Notes: generated from the sequence alone by a model not told the origin. A stretch of DNA of 64,000 bases from Daphnia pulex (GCF_021134715.1 NC_060021.1:3162001-3226000); one strand, 5' to 3'. Shown: positions 39,990-50,689, counted from the stretch's first letter. Program-made: numbers and translations.

Positions 39990-40300
39990 TTCTGTTCTGT
40001 GTCTGTACTCCAGGTCTGGTACGGGTCTGTATTTCCCTTGTAAGACATAAGTCAGTAATCATCTGTTCAGAGTCTGTACCCCAGGTATGGTACAGGTCTG
40101 TATTTTCTATGTAAAACTGAGTTCAATGATTATCTGTTCTGTGTTTGTACCCCAGGTATGGTACAGGTCTGTATTTTCTATGTAAAACTTAGTTCAGTGA
40201 TTATCTGTTCTGTGTTTGTGCCCCAGGTATGTACGGGTCTTTATTTCCCTTGTAACACCTATAAGTCAGTAATCATCGTATCTGTGTCTGTATCCCAAGT
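39990..40300 (+). repeat. Internal tandem repeat of about 71 bp in element copy 1
   Basis: Successive units share CTGT(A/G)CCCCAGGTATGG, GGTCTGTATTT and an AGTCAGTAATCA-like end. Unit length is close to 71 bp, with substitutions between units. The mirror array in copy 2 is about 42480-42790. Confidence 0.65.
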
Positions 40301-40683
40301 ATGGTACATGTTTGGATCCCAATGGAAAACTGAATTAAACGTTTCTTATATGTGTAATATCACTGCAATACCATGCAGTAAGAAGTTACACTCTAATAGT
40401 CAATGCAGCTAATGGCTATGAGTTTAGTTCAGTAGGCCTACTCGAACAACAACAATAGTTGTTTATCCACCGGACGGAGAAGTATTATTATACATAAATA
40501 GGTATAATAAAGACTTGTAATTGGTGTGGGGCCAATCTTGGTCTTGTTACTATCGGAAGAGACCAGTGGTAGTCATATGTAGCAATCAGTTTCGTGAGAG
40601 AGACATGTCAGACTGTTTGTTGAATGAACAAGTGTACAACTGTGAAATATACATCATTATGAAATATATCGAGAATATAATAA

Positions 40684-40756
40684 CGAGTTCTGGTGTAGTG
40701 GTTAGCGTACTGGCTTGTGAACTCAGAGGTTGATGGTTCGATTCCAGAGGGAGGCA
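40684..40756 (+). ncRNA. tRNA-like segment inside element copy 1
   Basis: An A box (TGGTGTAGTGG, 40691-40701) and a perfect B box (GGTTCGATTCC, 40735-40745) are spaced as in a tRNA gene. The anticodon loop position reads TTGTGAA (GTG, His-like). Anticodon and T stems pair only partly and the acceptor stem does not pair, so this is a tRNA-derived relic, not a working tRNA. A mirror copy lies in element copy 2. Confidence 0.6.
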
Positions 40757-40989
40757 AATCTTTTTTTTTCTTGAAAATCTGTTTTTGGTCTGTAAATCGT
40801 GATCCCGTTTTACGGATCTGTCACAGACCTGTATGACAGTCTGTAAAAGTGTGCCACTCCAAACAATTTACAGACTCTCAAAAACAGATCTGAAACAGAC
40901 CTGAAACAGAGTCTGTGTGCTACCTGGGAAGGTATTTTGATTTTTAAAACAGAATTACCGGCCTTGAGGAAAAAACAGTTCGAGGCTTC

Positions 40990-41585
40990 AGCCATGGCTA
41001 GGGTAACTAGAACGTCCAGTGTCCTTCTAATCTATGCAATTCGAGATTAGGTTGATCAAGCAGTAGGCCAAAGAGTCCATCCACGTTAGAAGTAGTCCAC
41101 AGATGGGCAACTTTGACAGACAAAATTTAAGTTGGACAAAACTTGAATCGAACAAGATATTCAAGAAGCAGGAGTAGCTATTGCGGGAATTCGACTAGAG
41201 TTTCACTAGTCATCAGAGTTAGTGTGTGAAGTGTTACACAGACGAAATTTTGGGGCTGGGTAGCTGGGTGCACAAACGTCGAACTATGGCGGCCGTGTAA
41301 GCATCATGGTGCATGTACTGCAAGATGGGGATGAGCTTGAGCTTGAGCTTGGTATTTACAGGTGTGGCCAGATCCTAAATCATTTCGGCAATTTTACTGC
41401 GCATGTGGACGGAAAAGGTTCGAGACTGTGTGGCAAACTTGGATGCGGCGTAGATGGCTGCCTCTAACTCGACAGGGGAGCATTGTGTGTTGTCCAAACT
41501 GTTGTGAATGCTGTAATGCACTGATTTCTGATCAGAATTGCCATACTCCCCAAAGTTCTCAATGCCAGAGATCTTGCAATCTAAC
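40990..41585 (-). pseudogene. INTS7 (Integrator subunit 7) fragment, broken
   Basis: Minus-strand frames give VHYSIHNSLDN, VELEAAIYAASKFATQSRTF, SVHMRSKIAEMI, LATPVNTKLKLKLIPILQYM and HHDAYTAAIVRR, in the order seen in INTS7, followed further on by NVDGLFGLLLDQPNLELHRL. Integrator cleaves snRNA and other nascent transcripts. A TAG replaces the residue after AEMI, where INTS7 proteins have Gln, and the frame is lost after PSPKISSV. Exons before and after are missing or displaced. It is a partial, dead copy next to the truncated adenylate cyclase. Confidence 0.75.
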
Positions 41586-41839
41586 CATAAAACAGAATTA
41601 ATATTTAATTGTTAAAAAACAATGATAACTTGCAAAAGTACTGGATCATTGGAATGAATAACTGTGAATATTCTTTTGAAAAATTCACTCACATTGAGGA
41701 TCTTGTCTATATGCTTTTCACTTTGCTGGCAGACTCTGAGAACACACAGTCTGAGGAAATTTCCCCTAAGAAATATAAATGGGTTAAAAATTGGAAATGG
41801 TAAACATTAATTCTCAATAATTGGTACCCCTCCTACTTA

Positions 41840-43104
41840 CCCAGGTAGCACACAGACTCTGTTTCAGGTCTGTTTCAGATCTGTTTTTGAGAGTCTGTAA
41901 ATTGTTTGGAGTGGCACACTTTTACAGACTGTCATACAGGTCTGTGACAGATCCGTAAAACGGGATCACGATTTACAGACCAAAAACAGATTTTCAAGAA
42001 AAAAAAAGATTTGCCTCCCTCTGGAATCGAACCATCAACCTCTGAGTTCACAAGCCAGTACGCTAACCACTACACCAGAACTCGTTATTATATTCTCGAT
42101 ATATTTCATAATGATGTATATTTCACAGTTGTACACTTGTTCATTCAACAAACAGTCTGACATGTCTCTCTCACGAAACTGATTGCTACATATGACTACC
42201 ACTGGTCTCTTCCGATAGTAACAAGACCAAGATTGGCCCCACACCAATTACAAGTCTTTATTATACCTATTTATGTATAATAATACTTCTCCGTCCGGTG
42301 GATAAACAACTATTGTTGTTGTTCGAGTAGGCCTACTGAACTAAACTCATAGCCATTAGCTGCATTGACTATTAGAGTGTAACTTCTTACTGCATGGTAT
42401 TGCAGTGATATTACACATATAAGAAACGTTTAATTCAGTTTTCCATTGGGATCCAAACATGTACCATACTTGGGATACAGACACAGATACGATGATTACT
42501 GACTTATAGGTGTTACAAGGGAAATAAAGACCCGTACATACCTGGGGCACAAACACAGAACAGATAATCACTGAACTAAGTTTTACATAGAAAATACAGA
42601 CCTGTACCATACCTGGGGTACAAACACAGAACAGATAATCATTGAACTCAGTTTTACATAGAAAATACAGACCTGTACCATACCTGGGGTACAGACTCTG
42701 AACAGATGATTACTGACTTATGTCTTACAAGGGAAATACAGACCCGTACCAGACCTGGAGTACAGACACAGAACAGAAACATATTGTACTGGGTAATACA
42801 GAGTAAAAACAGACAAGTGACAAACATGGGAAACAGAGCTAAATCAGAAACAATTTTCTCAAGTAAAAAACAGATCTGTAACATGTCTGTAGTACAGTTA
42901 AAAACCAGATTTATGTATTACAGAAAGATAACAGATCTGTTCCAGATCTGTGAAACAAACTTTTACCAAATCCTGTAAAACAGAGCAATTCCAGACAAAT
43001 TTCCTGTAAAACAGAGATGTAACAAGCCTGATACGGACCTGTTTCACAAGTATGTGAAACAGATCGGTTACATGAGTCTGTAACAGCTCTGTGTGCTACC
43101 TGGG
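41840..43104 (-). mobile_element. Non-autonomous inverted-terminal-repeat element, copy 2
   Basis: 1,265 bp, almost identical to copy 1 but in opposite orientation. The 11-bp length difference is one indel at a CAGATCTG micro-repeat near 42932-42945. TA flanks both ends. The internal 71-bp tandem units and the tRNA-like segment (A box at 42067-42077 and B box at 42023-42033, read on the minus strand) are kept. Near-identity implies recent activity or gene conversion between the copies. Confidence 0.75.
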
Positions 43105-43222
43105 TAGTAACCCCTAGGCTTTATTTTGGTTGCCAGTTGCCACCGTTACGGACTTTTTATCTGCTGCGTAACGACTAACGATAGCAACCAGGGTCGTATC
43201 CATATATAATAAAACAGCAAGC

Positions 43223-43305
43223 TTTTGGGGGAGGAGCCTGTGTCTGTCACGGACATTTTTGGGGAGGAGCCTGTGTCTGTGTCAACACAGGCTCCTCCCC
43301 CAAAA
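43223..43305. repeat. Direct plus inverted repeat hairpin
   Basis: A GGGGAGGAGCCTGTGT block occurs twice in direct order (about 43228-43243 and 43261-43276) and once inverted (43285-43300). The second and inverted copies form a perfect 16-bp stem with an 8-nt loop. The first and inverted copies extend to 21 bp with a TTTTG start. Nearby, CATCACCACCAGATGTC-like phrases also repeat (about 43326 and 43373). Confidence 0.75.
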
Positions 43306-43514
43306 TGGAACATGCCCAAACAAATCACCACCAGATGTCGTCGCCGTGATGACGCAATCTTTGATGACGCAACATCACCACCAGATGTCTATAGCATCGC
43401 CGTGATAATCTTAAAGTAAAGTACTGGGCAGATTTCCCATGCTTAAATCTATTACGGGCAGATGATTAAGCTACAGAAAAGCGAATAGCAAAAGAGTTCG
43501 AATTTACGCTAGAC

Positions 43515-43585
43515 AAAAGTTCCCCGGATTTGAACGGGGCTCAGGTTACTCGTCAAGTAACTAAGATCTCAGCTTGGATCACTGA
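43515..43585 (-). ncRNA. Degenerate tRNA-like sequence
   Basis: On the minus strand, a 5-bp anticodon-type stem (GTTAC/GTAAC, 43545-43561) closes a 7-nt loop TTGACGA (GAC, Val-like). It is followed at the expected distance by a T-arm-like CCCCGTTCAAATCCGGGG that is one base short of a normal arm. The acceptor stem is not clear. Best read as a tRNA pseudogene or a tRNA-derived SINE head. Confidence 0.4.
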
Positions 43586-44487
43586 TATACAGGGAGTTTT
43601 TACTGCCAAGCAGACGAAGTCAATATAAAAGCGGAAATATGAAATGCTGCAAAATTTAAATTGTTTTCAAATAAATACATGAAATGCAAATGCAACTATA
43701 AATATAAAAGTATAAATAAAGAAGAAGTTACATTTTTTTAGAAGCATTTCATTACGGAGAATGGAAAAAATAATATATATATTGTAAGAATTTGCTTAGC
43801 TATCGATATAGTCTTCAATCCCAGTGAATTGACTTGTACCATCTCGCCCTGAATTTAAAATGTCTTGTTAAGCAATAAGAGGTTGGCTGAACTCGTGACA
43901 AATAACATCACATTCATCAGTATTCTGTTGTATCACTTCACTTATGACCGTAGCAATTGTCAATATGCGTGGCTGTTGAGAAATCGCCATGTTTCAAAAA
44001 CAAAAAGAGCGTCACTATAAAAGCTGGCTGCAAGACGATATATGTATCGATTTAAATCACTGAGCAGACGAGAGAAAATGTATCAAGTTGTGATCCAAGC
44101 TGAGTTGCGCTGAGATCTTAGCTACTTGATACGACCCAGCGAAAGCCCAGATTTTCACATACTTCGCTACTCTTCCGCCTCTGGTTGCAGAAAAAGGAAC
44201 GAATCCTTCCCCTGAGGCAGATATCATCATCGCCTCAAAAATTTTCCCGACTAGCTCCTCCTCCATTCCTCCTTCATGATCAAACTAAAAAAAACCTCGA
44301 AAACACAGGTTCAACTTCAACGTTCGTCTCGTCAGTTTGAAAACTTCAGTCTTTTCGCTTTTCAGTTTGTCTGTTCCGTTTTATTCTAAGGATTTTCATT
44401 GGTGAAGCAAAGTTAATTTTAATAATGGCAATCTGGGAAGAATTGTTAGTAGTTTAGAAGCTACAGCACAATGTAGATGAAGAAATT

Positions 44488-44703
44488 TTGAAACGGAAGG
44501 TCCACCTAAGAAAAACCAGGAATACACCATACAATGAAAGAGCGTCCTATGGATTAACCAAATATGTCAGAGAATTGATGAAGACTTTGTGGGATCCCAA
44601 TTTTCTGCGAAACCACAAAATGTCATCATCTGGACCTTCATCACATAGGAAAGCAATTCCTGAAACACACAAAAACGAACTCATCAGTAAGTTACAAGTT
44701 TAG
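44488..44703 (+). CDS. Short frame resembling a BEN-domain end
   Basis: The 71-residue frame contains YGLTKYVRELMKTLWDPNFL and HRKAIPETHKNELISK. The pattern of a helix (RELMKTLW), a His-Lys turn and a terminal helix is loosely like a BEN DNA-binding domain. There is no clear partner exon. Other readings are possible and no function is claimed. Confidence 0.25.
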   Translation: MKRKVHLRKTRNTPYNERASYGLTKYVRELMKTLWDPNFLRNHKMSSSGPSSHRKAIPETHKNELISKLQV

Positions 44704-45120
44704 TTTCCTACAATTCAAGAATAAATACTAAACTTGTAAACACGAATGAATAGGCACGGTAATGAAGGCGTGGGACGATATTTTCAAGATTAACTGGCCC
44801 AACTGCACCCCAGATGATTTGAGGAAGCAAACTAAAAAGAGCATTGGCCAAGAATTCAATAACCACCGTTAAATAATAGCATCCCAAAATGGCTTCCTCT
44901 TCTCTGACCGTCTTCTTTGTCAATGACCGAACGCTTTACTTGGCAATACGGACAATACAAAATGGAATACGGGTAGCTCTAAATTCGAAGCCTCTTCTAA
45001 CTATATGTTGAAAATAAAAGAAATCTTAAAATGATCGATGTCAAAGGCAAAGCTTTTGACTGATTAAATTTTTATTAACTGTTGTTAAACATCGAAAATG
45101 AGTTCTGTTGAAACCATCGG

Positions 45121-47441
45121 GTGTTTTGTCAAAATCCAACAATTGAATTTAACAACTTGAGTAGAATTAACTTTAAAATTAAAAATGCAATTGAAATGTG
45201 GAACAATGAATCAACGTTTATTTATGACGATGAGAAATTAGATTACATTTTAAAACAAGCTGCTTTTGGCAAGAAAATAACAAATGATTATGCAAAATGG
45301 GCCCAACAGATACAATTAGCAGAAAATGTAGGGGAGAGTTGTACTCGTTGACGCGATTTTTTGTTTTTTGGCCACCATACTTTTAAAAATAAACTTTCGA
45401 AACTCCCGATTATCTTAAAAGAAAGAGGGGAGAATGAGCTATATGCCTCGAATTTTTAATTTACAGAAACTCCCCTTTATTAGACCAAAAAGTAAAGTTG
45501 AAAACATAAAAATTAAAAGACGAGATGCCCCATTGAAGGGGCACTTCGCTCCATGTATGGGGGCATAAAAGCCCATGTTATTCTTATGGACTTACAGTCC
45601 AAGGGACGGTACATCAGTTAAACGTATAAAGAAAGAAAGAAAGTTAAGATTCAAAAGTATATTCTTGGTGGAAATGACAACGATACATGAGTTATTTAAA
45701 AATCAAAAATTAAAATGGCCACGACATCAAGATCATTAAAATAACTAAGAACATTGGCCGTGTGTGATGTGGTTCTCTGGAACGGGAGTTTGGTCTTTTT
45801 GGACTGGAACGGGAGTTTGGCCTTCTTGGACGATGTTATCGTTGGATGCTGGGATTTCTATGAAGATGGGACTGGTGATGAATTAAAAGGACGATCCGTG
45901 ACGAAAGATGGAGCAAAGTCGACCGATCTTTCTGACATATCCAGCCAGACTTATTGGCTGATCCAACAGAACCAAGAGGGGCACCATTGAGGAAATATTC
46001 CTTTAAATGAACTCTGAAATAAAGAGACAAATTTGTTAGCAAAAGACGACATTTCAGATGAAAAGAATGTTACCGTGGAAAGACAAAATATGGTGGAATA
46101 GACGTCCCTGTTGCAGATACTGTAAGGCAGACTGTAACCAGTGTGCATCTCTCACCTGAAGTTCAACCACAACATTGTCAAAGAAGGAATCAATGTAATG
46201 CTTGTTGAAGCTGGTAGCTCTGCTTAGAGATGTTTCTTGTGGTTTTCTGATAGAAAGGTCTTGACGTCTTCTCATGAAACCAGAGAGCCAGTCTCTTCCA
46301 GCTTCCTTCTTGACCGACCAAGAAAGAGGGACAATACATTTTTCTTGGGTAGCGTACTGATAAGCCAATCTTCTCATGTCTGTGGTAGTGATTCCATGAT
46401 AAATGTCACTGGCCCTTTTGACGTAACTGCTAAGATTGCTTTCTTGTTCGCTGCTGAAAACCTAGAGCGAACAAGAAAGAGTTAACATTGCAACACATAC
46501 ACAGAAAAATTATAAGTGGATTTACCTTACGAGGTTTTTGGTAACCCCCAATGATTGTAGTTGCTTCAACTTCATCTTGAATTCCAGTAGCCAAGAAATT
46601 TTTGACATATCTCAGTAGAGCTCTTTTTGGGATGGAGGTTTCTTTGGAAACATCACAGCATACTTTTTGTTTCTCAGCAACAACTTTCTTGGCAGCTTTC
46701 AAAATGTAACCATCTGGATATATACAACGTTCAGTTTTTCTAATATAATGCCTTAACATCTTACATTTAACAAAAATTGACAGATTTTGTTGACTCACCA
46801 TTTTGACGTTAGACGACAGAGATGTTATACACGCAAACTGCCCCAACGTTGCCAGGCCAGTTTGCCTCAAGAATGGGTGTCGTTAATCAAATTGATTTTT
46901 CAGTAACTCCTCTAAGGAGAAATAATAAACTAAAATATCAGATTGAAAGAGGAAAGAATTTCCTTCAAGAATATTATTTGTTGAAAGTTTTATTCTATTT
47001 CTGAAACCCGTAAATTGAAAAAATCTGTCAAAGCTGATGACACGATTTTAAGGCGCTAAAATTGTTGTTTCATTTATTACTGAACCCTTAGGACTTTTTT
47101 AATGATTTTTTTTTTAAACGATGGGGATTTTCGGGTTGCATAAGCGTGAATTTTTCCTACACTTAGATTTCATTAAAACATATCTCAATATCGATAGTGC
47201 CAACATATACACTACCCTAACTGCCCCGTTCTCCCCTAAGTAATATAAACTAAAAATCACGTTAAAATACTAATAACTAAAATTTAAATTCTAGCTGGAG
47301 ATTGTCGTGTTACTTGATGTCATTAAAAAAGCAAGTGATGCAAACAAGATATTCAAGGAAATTGAAGACAACGTTTATGAGTGTTCCAAAATAATTGACA
47401 CCATAAAATCCAGAAATAACCAAGAGACCGGACGAAACTGA
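45121..47441 (+). CDS. Possible two-exon coiled-coil gene of unknown identity
   Basis: A first exon-like frame (about 45121-45330: INFKIKNAIEMWNNESTF, LDYILKQAAFGKKI) ends at a GT (AAAATGTAGGGG). A second frame (47295-47441) follows an AG acceptor and codes LEIVVLLDVIKKASDANKIF and ECSKIIDTIKS, then a stop. Both are helical and phase-compatible. The upstream ATG near 45098 is one base out of frame, so the 5' end may be damaged. The intron would be about 2 kb, holding the hairpin block and the Tigger remnant. I do not recognise the family. Confidence 0.3.
45516..45650 (+). repeat. Hairpin cluster with (AAAG)n tail, possible LINE/SINE 3' end
   Basis: Three short perfect hairpins follow each other: TGCCCC/GGGGCA (45526-45543), GGGC/GCCC with an ATAAAA loop (45561-45574) and GGACT/AGTCC with a 3-nt loop (45588-45600). 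They are followed by an AAAG-repeat tail (45627-45645). A structured 3' end plus a simple tail is typical of non-LTR retroelements and their SINEs. No reverse-transcriptase frame is nearby. Confidence 0.4.
45836..46801 (-). mobile_element. Pogo/Tigger-type DNA transposon remnant
   Basis: Two minus-strand exon-like frames (46526-46801 and 46156-46461) join in frame. They give an N-terminal helix-turn-helix part (MLRHYIRKTERCIYPDGYI, GGYQKPRK) and a CENP-B/Tc5-type second DNA-binding domain (AGRDWLSGFMRRRQDLSIRK, PQETSLSRATSFNKHYID). A further frame at 45836-45993 carries FLNGAPLGSVGSANKSGWI, the block just before the second catalytic Asp in Tigger transposases. The catalytic core between these and its C-terminal part are missing. 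It is a dead copy. Confidence 0.7.
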
Positions 47442-47534
47442 CAACTGACTGTGACGACTGTCCAACACCAACTGCCGAATGCAATATCTGGAAAAGAGGG
47501 AGGGGCTTTGTTTTTTAGCTTTAAAAATGTTAAA

Positions 47535-47760
47535 TAGATGGCGCTTCAGAAATACAATCTAATAAAATTAAGAAAAGTAAAAATTTATAGTTTATAGTTT
47601 TATAAGTTTAGTAACTACTAAAAAGTAAATATTAGTATAAGTAAATATAAGTTAAGTAAATATAAGTTAAGTAACTCTACTGATAAGTAATCGATTAGTG
47701 AAAAAAGCTAGTTCTGTTAAGTAATCGATTAGTAAAAAAAAGCTAGTTCAGTTGAGGGGT
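47535..47760 (+). repeat. Short tandem repeats next to a CTCF-like core
   Basis: TAGATGGCGC at 47535-47544 precedes short tandem units (TAAGTAAATATAAGT repeated near 47640-47675) and a duplicated block of about 40 bp with GTTAAGTAATCGATTAGT (about 47678 and 47717). These fill the gap before the importin-4 exons. Confidence 0.55.
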
Positions 47761-47769
47761 CGGATCTGC

Positions 47770-48705
47770 AGTCGATCCGAAGTTTCTACATTAGCCCCTA
47801 ATTTGAAAGCAGTCACTGAACTATGCTTGGAAATTGCTTCCAAAAAAGAGTTGCACGATGCTATTCGAACAAAAGCTTTGATTCGTATTGCCACTCTCGC
47901 GCGACTCAACGAGCAGGTAGAATTTTTCACTATTACACCTTAATTCACCTTACTGCTACTCAGTAATAAACGAGTTTTAATTTTCAGTCAATGATTGAGG
48001 ATGAACTGGATGTTCCAATTCTCCAAACCATTTTCCTGGTAATGACTGAGGTGGACGGTGAAGAGGATGAATATGATCAGGTGAAATCGGACAAGCCCTG
48101 CATTGTTGCTGCCCAAACATTGCATAAGTTGGCGTTACACTTGCCGCCTGACAAGGTCATCACATTTTTGCTTCAGTGGGCTGATCTCGTCTTTAAAGGT
48201 AAATATTTTTCGATATAACCAAATAACTTGATCTTATTTGAGCTCTGTTTAGACTCTGATACTCGTGCTCAGCAAGCAGGATACACTGCCTTAGCAGTTG
48301 TGGTGGAAGGCTGTGCAGAGCATATTCGTACCGAGTACATGGCAACGTTTGTTCAGGTCATCTGCAGTGGCGTCAAACATCCGCAAGCGCACGTTCGTAA
48401 TGCCGCTCTCTACGCAATCGAAAAATTTGCCCAGTATCTCCAACCCGATATTGACAAATACGCAAATGACATCTTGCCCATTCTCTTGGAATACTTGTTG
48501 GCGACAAGCAATAGCTTGGCCAATGGTAAGAAAGTGCCACGCAGTGTGGAACGCGTTTTCGACACCCTGGAGATGTTTTGTGATACTATGGGAGCGAAGC
48601 TCAATCCCTTCGTACCCGCTCTGATGGAGCATCTCTTCATCGCACTTAACCCGACCTACCCGTTTCTGATCAAAGAGTTGGCTCTTAATGCCATTGGAGC
48701 AACTG
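47770..48705 (+). pseudogene. Importin-4 (IPO4) gene fragment
   Basis: Three exons (about 47770-47916, 47988-48198, 48253-48705) join in phase and match the middle of importin-4, a HEAT-repeat nuclear import receptor for histones and ribosomal proteins. Key phrases are AVTELCLEIASKKELHDAIR, AAQTLHKLALHLPPDKVITF, RAQQAGYTALAVVVEGCAEH, HVRNAALYAIEKFAQYLQPD and KELALNAIGAT. No frame break is seen. The fragment has no start codon exon, no N-terminal half, and stops at a donor (48706) beyond which importin similarity does not resume. It covers only about 270 residues of a protein of about 1,080. Confidence 0.8.
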
Positions 48706-49320
48706 GTAACCATATATTATTTTTGCCATTTTGTTATTTCCAATTTTTTAATATTTTCATTATATTGCAATAGGGTCATTCCGCCGAGTTTCGAATTTTT
48801 TCGTCGCAAAAAAAAATCGATTTGCTTCATTTTTTTATCGCGTGTTCTTCATAACATTAAGAAACAATTGACCAAAGGATTTTTTTTTATCGTGAATGGG
48901 AAGCCTTCAATTAAATGTTAAAGTTTTGCGCTTTTTCACAAATTTTATGCGCGTTTTTTCATTTAAATCACTGCGCAGGTCATTTAAGTTAATTTTGAAA
49001 TTTTGAAAAAATAACTATAAAAAAGATAATTTTTTTCTCTTTCTGATGATGTATTTGGAACTTTAAAAATTTTTTGTCTTCATTGAGCAATCTCAGTTCA
49101 AAGATTTTTTTTTTAATTGTCGGCTGATCAAGTCTGGTCTTTCGGATCAAACCCAAATTTGAACCAGTTATAGGTGGTAGTATGAAGAACATCTGGTAAA
49201 AGAATGAAACTTGTTCCGCAATCCGTTCAAGAGTTATGAATTTTTTAATTTCGTTTTTTTCCCTATGCCTTTAGTACGCGCGCACCCTTTGCTATGTGAT
49301 TTATATATTTGCCTTTCTAG
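48706..49320. other. AT-rich spacer
   Basis: Sequence between the importin-4 fragment and the zinc-finger exons. Homopolymer A/T runs dominate; no coding or RNA feature seen. Confidence 0.5.
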
Positions 49321-50689
49321 TGTGATGCTGAAGGTTGCTCTTGGTCATTCTTCCAGAATACAAGTTGAAACGTCACAAAGAATGTCATCAAGGGAAAAAA
49401 GACTTTGCTGTAATAGCTGAAGGTTTGCACAATCAATTGATAATGATTTTATTTCTCTATAATTTCAGTGTACTGTTTGCCGAAGGAAGTTGACTACGAC
49501 AACTTAAATTCACACAAAAAGCTTCACGATCGACCAAATATATACTCTTGTTCAATTGAGCAGTGCAGTTCAGAATTTCAAACTCAGAGAGAGTTAGATA
49601 ACCATTTAAAGGTAAAACAAACTAAAAAATACTGCTTATGTAACACAAACACAGTCTTTCTTCGAATACAGGAGCAACATCGAGAAGTTGAAGCACTGTA
49701 TGCTTGTCATCACTGTAATTGCGGAAAACGATTCCATTCTTTAAACACCCTGACCACTCACCTTCGTAGTCATACGCGTGTGGGTCCATTAATGTGCCAG
49801 TGGGAAGGTTGTTCCCGATGTTTTGACAGGCCATCTCATCTGGAATCACATATTAGAACCCATACGGGAGATCGTCCTTTTGTATGTCATTTTGAGGTGA
49901 GTTAAGAATTTGGTGATCAAAGGTTAGGAAGGATTCATTGTTTATTTCATCACAGGGCTGTGGACGAGGCTGTGGATGGGCTTTCCGAACGCCAAGCAAG
50001 CTTAGCCGACATCAGCGGACTCATAAGAATGAACGACCATTCAAATGCCCACACCATGAACGTCATAAAGCTTACTTGAGATCAGAACATCTGAAGCAGC
50101 ATCTTCTTAGTCAACACCGCGGAATGAAAATGTTTCGTTGTCCTGTTGAAAGTAAGTTCATTTTATTTTTATAATATGAAATAGCTCTATTAACATTGCG
50201 TACTTGTAGATTGTGGTGCGGAATTTACAGCGAGGAGTACCTTATATGTCCATGCCAAAAGACATAATGTTGATACTGCCAATCTTACCTTCCCTTGCGA
50301 GCACCCCGGTTGCAATAAACAGTATTCCGGCAAATCCAATCTGAGGAAACACATGGTTCGATGCTGCGGTAACCGTTCTACTCCATGCACCGCTACCGTT
50401 TCTCCAACGGAACCTCCGGAACTGATTAAAGTAATTGATCAGCCGATTCAAAATGACTATATTGCATTGCTATTGGGAGACGACGAGGAACAGATGTCTG
50501 CAGACCGCTCGGTCGTCACTTTCCTCGCTTTTCCGACAGACAGTTTACAGGTAGAAATAAAAATGTTTCTTGTTGTGAGATATGGTAATGATTATGATTA
50601 AAATTTATTAGTATGCTGGACCGGGATCAAATGGAGATTCAAATGTCTGCGTCTTACTACGATTATTTACCTCCCTAGTACCTACATGA
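49321..50689 (+). pseudogene. ZXD-like C2H2 zinc-finger gene, probably decayed
   Basis: Exons at 49321-49422, 49469-49611, 49672-49896, 49956-50151, 50210-50550 and 50612-50689 code about eight to nine C2H2 fingers with standard linkers, for example CHHCNCGKRFHSLNTLTTHL, HIRTHTGDRPFVC and KLSRHQRTHKNERPFKC. The later fingers (TARSTLYVHAKRHN, then CNKQYSGKSNLRKHM) recall the ZXDA/B/C family, cofactors of CIITA. Exon 4 carries a small in-frame GCGRGCGW duplication. Single-base frame breaks appear inside finger 1 (near 49355) and finger 2 (near 49490). No upstream start exon is found. Later exons are clean, so decay is recent, or those two sites are sequence errors. Confidence 0.6.

Larger units (their letters stand above)
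39675..40928 (+). mobile_element. Non-autonomous inverted-terminal-repeat element, copy 1
   Basis: This 1,254-bp element starts CCCAGGTAGCACACAGAG and ends in the complement of CCCAGGTAGCACACAGACTC. It has no transposase. Inside are about four to five tandem units of about 71 bp (39990-40300) built on TCTGT...CCCCAGGTATGGTACAG phrases, and a tRNA-like segment near 40684-40756. It lies inside the INTS7 relic. Flanks are AA on each side, which may be a 2-bp target duplication but is too short to be sure. The family is not named; the size and lack of coding sequence fit a large MITE. Confidence 0.75.

Noticed and set aside
40158-40733. Frames within the inverted-terminal-repeat elements
   Set aside because: They recur identically in both element copies and reflect the 71-bp tandem units and the tRNA-like segment, not a protein.
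44708-44923. Minus-strand hydrophobic frame
   Set aside because: No neighbouring exon, no family resemblance and no promoter; hydrophobicity alone is weak evidence in AT-rich DNA.
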